Source of the DNA: Clostridium sp. CAG:1000
GTDB taxonomy: Bacteria > Bacillota_I > Bacilli_A > RF39 > UBA660
Reading direction: 5' to 3'
Assembly (NCBI GenBank): GCA_000436975.1
Contig: HG000327.1
Location: 1 to 15,286 of the forward strand
Length of the DNA: 15,286 nucleotides
The notes beneath the pieces were generated by a model that saw only the letters and a list, made by a program, of their open reading frames with translations, was not told the origin of the DNA and did no database searches. Position numbers and translations under genes: made by a program. Positions 12,244-15,286 of this stretch are shown here, piece by piece (the stretch's first letter is position 1; every line of letters starts with the position of its first letter).

Positions 12244-15174
12244 TTAATTATCTAATTTTACACTAACTAGTTTACTTACACCACTCTCTTGCATAGTAAC
12301 GCCATAAAGTCTATCTAAAAATTCCATTGTTTTCTTTTTATGAGTTATTACAAGTAGTTGTGTTTTATTTTTATAGTTTGCTAAATATTCACCAAATACA
12401 GTAGCATTATTTTCATCAAGTGCAGACTCAACTTCATCTAGTATAACAAATGGCACTTTTTCAAGATTCATAATTGCAAAAAGTAAACTAATCGCAGTCA
12501 TTGTCCTCTCACCACCAGATAAAAGCGATAATGATTTTTTATTCTTACCAGGAGGTACTGCAATAATATCAATACCTGTTTCTAATATATTGTCAGGATC
12601 TGTTAACTCTAAATGAGCAGACCCTCCTTTAAATAATGTTTTAAATACTTTGCCAAACTCTATATTAATATTATTAAATGATGTTATAAATTTATCTTTC
12701 ATTACGCTATCCATATCATCAATAATTGAAAGCAAATCTTTTTCACTATTTTCTAAATCTTGCTTTTGTTTATTTAAGAAAGTAACTCTAGTATATATTC
12801 TTTCATATTCCTCAATAGAACCTAAATTTACATCTCCTAATGACTTAATTTTTCTTCTCAATGAGTTTACCTTTTCACGAGCAACATCTTCATCTATTTC
12901 AAGAGTATATTCATTCTTAGCTCTTTCATAGCCTAAACTATAGTCTTCACTAAGCCTCTTTAATAAATTATCAAGATTCATATTTAATTTAGCAATATCT
13001 ATCTCAAGTGAATTAATCTCATTAATAATAGCATTATTCTTAGAATTTTGTTTTCTAATAGATAATTCTAAATCATTTAGTTCACTATTTTTATTTAATT
13101 TTTCATTATTTAAGTGCTCCAATTCTTTTTCTAAAGTAATTTTCTTTTGTTCATGATTATAATACTCATTAATAACAATATTTAATTCACTATCTAAAGA
13201 TGATGATGATAAATTACTTATTTCATTTACTATACTATCAAGTTCTTTATTAAAATTATCTTTCTCAATATTTTTATTATTTAATAATTCTTTTGTCTTA
13301 ATTAAATCAATATTAATATTATATACTTTATCTTTAATGATATTCAAATCTCTATCATATCCATCTATCTTTAATTCAAGTTCTTTTATATTATTTGAAA
13401 GTGGTTCAATAGAAGAAATAAGTCTTTCAAGTTCATATTTATCTTTAATAAATGAATTATCATTTCTTATACTACCACCGCTCATAACTCCACCTACATG
13501 AATAAGTTCTCCGTCAAGAGATATTACTCTATAACGATGGTTTATTTTCTTACTTATTGCAATAGCAGTATTTATGTTATTAGCAACTATTATATTTCCA
13601 AGTTGATTCATTACTATATTATAATATTTAGAGTCATAAGTTACAAAGTCACTTAACACACCCATATATCCAATGATAGACTCTATTTCTTTTTTAGTAT
13701 CAGGATCTATGCTTTTAGGTTTAATAACTGTAAGTGGGAAAAATGTTGCTCTTCCCTTATTATGATTTTTTAAGTATTCAATTGCTTCTTTAGCACATCC
13801 TTCATCATTAACAACTATATTATTTATAGAGCCACCAAGAGCTATTTCAATCATTGAGACATATTCTTCTTTAGTTTCAATTAAACTTCCAAGAATATTA
13901 TGAATACCTCTTAAAACAGGATTACCTACTATACATCTAACTGAATATGGAACTTTATTCATATTAGCTATGTTAGTTTTTAATATATCTATTTTATTAT
14001 TAGTTTCAAATAATAACTTTCTCTTAGAATTTAAACTAAAATTATCTTTCTCTTTATCTCTTCCTATTTCATTGTAATCTTTTGATAACTCACTAATTTT
14101 GATATTTAGTGTATTAACAGTTTCATTAAGATTTTTAATATCAGACTCTACCCCAAGAATATTGTTTCTAGTAATTCCCTCTTTTTCTTTAAGATTAATT
14201 AAATTATTTTTAACTTCATTACTAGATTTATCATATTTATTTCTTTCAGTTAATAATGTTTTTTTATTACTTAAATCAAGCAAGCTCTCATTTAACTTAA
14301 ATATTTCATTACTAGTTACTTTGATTTTTTCATCTAAGTTTAATACATCAACTTTAAGCTTCTCTACTAATGTATTATCACTAGTTTTAGTAGTATTTAA
14401 TTTTGATAATTCATCTTCTAAAGAAACTTTCCTTTCACTCTTAATTTCAACATCACTACTATATGTAGTTATATCTTTAGCAATAAGTGCTATTTCAACT
14501 GATTCAAGTTCATTTAGTGCAGTTTTATATTCTTTTGCTTTTTTAGCAGATGCCTCTAAAGGACCTAAATTTTCCTCATTTTCACTTATTATTAAGTTAA
14601 TTCTATCAATATTATCATTCGTTTTAGAAAGTTTATTCAAACATTCTTCTTTCCTCTTTTGATATTTTAATACTCCAGATGCATCTTCAAATATAGTTCT
14701 TCTTTCTTCAGGTTTTTCACTTAATATTTGATCTATTTTATTTTGAGGTATTATATTAAACGATTCTTTAGAAGATCTAGAATCTAAAAATAAATTAGTT
14801 ATATCTTTAAGCCTACATTTTTCATTATTGATATAGTACTCATTCTCTCCTGTTTTATAAACCATTCTTTTAATAGATACCTCATTATAATCTATATTAA
14901 GTGTCCTATCACTATTGTCAAATATAATACAAACAGATGCAAAGTTAGATGGCTGTCTTGATGAAGAACCAGTAAATATAACATCAGTCATATTATTAGA
15001 ACCTCTTAATGTTTTAACACTTTGTTCTCCAAGTACCCATTTAATCGCATCAACTATATTACTTTTACCACTACCATTAGGCCCTACTATACCTGTAAAA
15101 GTTTTATCAAGTTCTATAGTTGTCTTATCTGCAAAACTTTTAAATCCACTTAATTTGATTTCTTTAATATACAT
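12244..15174 (-). CDS. smc: Chromosome partition protein SMC
   Basis: The ATPase of the SMC-ScpAB condensin that extrudes and organises DNA loops. 976 aa from ATG 15174. Residues 1-165 are the N-terminal head, with Walker A GPNGSGKS (31-38) and the Q-loop region IIPQNKIDQILSEKPEERR. About 170-405 is coiled coil, ~408-570 is the hinge (VPYSVRCIVGNP to GELIHVGGVMSGGS), ~575-800 is returning coil, and the remainder is the C-terminal head. That head carries signature LLSGGERTM (LSGGE at 885-889), Walker B FVILDEVESALD (D913, E914) and the H-switch ITH. It is ~200 residues shorter than B. subtilis SMC (1186), all in the arms. ATG 15180 is also open, but GGG at ~15183 is correctly spaced only for 15174, and homologues begin MYLKRLEL-like. 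scpA and scpB are not in the window; rnc usually lies upstream, beyond the edge. Confidence 0.97.
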   Translation of the reverse strand: MYIKEIKLSGFKSFADKTTIELDKTFTGIVGPNGSGKSNIVDAIKWVLGEQSVKTLRGSNNMTDVIFTGSSSRQPSNFASVCIIFDNSDRTLNIDYNEVSIKRMVYKTGENEYYINNEKCRLKDITNLFLDSRSSKESFNIIPQNKIDQILSEKPEERRTIFEDASGVLKYQKRKEECLNKLSKTNDNIDRINLIISENEENLGPLEASAKKAKEYKTALNELESVEIALIAKDITTYSSDVEIKSERKVSLEDELSKLNTTKTSDNTLVEKLKVDVLNLDEKIKVTSNEIFKLNESLLDLSNKKTLLTERNKYDKSSNEVKNNLINLKEKEGITRNNILGVESDIKNLNETVNTLNIKISELSKDYNEIGRDKEKDNFSLNSKRKLLFETNNKIDILKTNIANMNKVPYSVRCIVGNPVLRGIHNILGSLIETKEEYVSMIEIALGGSINNIVVNDEGCAKEAIEYLKNHNKGRATFFPLTVIKPKSIDPDTKKEIESIIGYMGVLSDFVTYDSKYYNIVMNQLGNIIVANNINTAIAISKKINHRYRVISLDGELIHVGGVMSGGSIRNDNSFIKDKYELERLISSIEPLSNNIKELELKIDGYDRDLNIIKDKVYNINIDLIKTKELLNNKNIEKDNFNKELDSIVNEISNLSSSSLDSELNIVINEYYNHEQKKITLEKELEHLNNEKLNKNSELNDLELSIRKQNSKNNAIINEINSLEIDIAKLNMNLDNLLKRLSEDYSLGYERAKNEYTLEIDEDVAREKVNSLRRKIKSLGDVNLGSIEEYERIYTRVTFLNKQKQDLENSEKDLLSIIDDMDSVMKDKFITSFNNINIEFGKVFKTLFKGGSAHLELTDPDNILETGIDIIAVPPGKNKKSLSLLSGGERTMTAISLLFAIMNLEKVPFVILDEVESALDENNATVFGEYLANYKNKTQLLVITHKKKTMEFLDRLYGVTMQESGVSKLVSVKLDN

Positions 15175-15208
15175 ACACATTACCCATTTCTACTTTAATT
15201 ACTAATTA

Positions 15209-15236
15209 ATTATAACATAAAGATTGATTTTTTCAA
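15209..15236 (-). promoter_or_regulatory. Promoter of smc
   Basis: On the minus strand TTGAAA (plus 15231-15236), a 16-bp spacer and TATAAT (plus 15209-15214) preceded by TG (extended -10). The predicted start ~15202 gives a leader of ~28 nt. Confidence 0.65.
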
Positions 15237-15243
15237 ATAGAAT

Positions 15244-15279
15244 ATTGCTTTACATGTTATTTAAAGAAGTAAATGCAAT
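15244..15279. other. Stem-loop upstream of the smc promoter
   Basis: ATTGC-TTTAC (15244-15253) pairs with GTAAA-T-GCAAT (15269-15279) with one bulged base and a 15-nt loop. It could be the 3' end of a gene beyond the right edge, but no clear U-tract follows on the minus strand. Function unknown. Confidence 0.3.
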
Positions 15280-15286
15280 TTATTTT

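Noticed and set aside
14099..14662. Long open frame opposite smc (also 708-956, 3224-3529, 6376-6819, 12650-12931 and 14915-15205 opposite other genes)
   Set aside because: These are shadows of strongly recognised genes on the other strand, with low-complexity hydrophobic translations.
1..15286. Mobile elements, CRISPR arrays, tRNA or rRNA genes
   Set aside because: No transposase or integrase frame, no spaced direct repeats, and no tRNA cloverleaf or rRNA segment could be recognised by eye.

Overview
The window is a strongly AT-rich, gene-dense piece of bacterial chromosome, most likely from an uncultured low-GC Bacillota, perhaps a gut Bacilli/RF39-like or other Mollicutes-related lineage. 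Supporting this are the housekeeping repertoire (MetK, QueA-Tgt, peptide deformylase, thioredoxin, CvpA, SMC), an S-box (SAM-I) riboswitch, a surface protein ending in a sortase-like NPKTG signal, and GGAGG-type ribosome binding sites. TGA is a genuine stop (it ends metK and cvpA), so the genetic code is the standard bacterial one and not the Mycoplasma code. The lineage assignment is inference.

Layout, left to right. The window opens inside a YhcG/DUF1016-type gene read leftwards (1-417). A 180-bp gap with two tandem terminators separates it from tcdA (minus). Next comes a ~174-nt structured RNA (minus) with its own promoter that looks like 6S RNA. After it lies a divergent, C-terminally shortened metK (minus) behind a compact SAM-I riboswitch with an attenuator. 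A MOP-superfamily flippase (plus) runs tail to tail into a DUF421/YetF-type membrane protein (minus), their 3' ends overlapping by 11 bp. A small TIGR04086-type membrane protein (plus) follows. Then comes a secreted beta-helix surface protein with a C-terminal sorting signal (minus).

The rest is mostly minus strand. tgt and queA form a two-gene queuosine operon with a TAATG overlap. A membrane-anchored extracellular protein, cvpA and trxA form a second operon. def (plus) is transcribed divergently from that operon. smc (minus) meets def tail to tail at a shared terminator.

The genes mostly serve tRNA modification (ct6A and queuosine), SAM supply, N-terminal protein maturation, redox, envelope biogenesis and chromosome organisation. 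I found no mobile element, CRISPR array, tRNA or rRNA. The most interesting points are regulatory: the 6S-like RNA next to metK; a riboswitch P1 strand with a second perfect 10-nt partner downstream; and five genes whose predicted transcription starts fall on the first base of the Shine-Dalgarno sequence, giving leaders of only ~9-13 nt. Two divergent promoter pairs overlap or abut symmetrically, and SMC has clearly shortened coiled-coil arms. These are pattern readings by eye; none was computed or searched.
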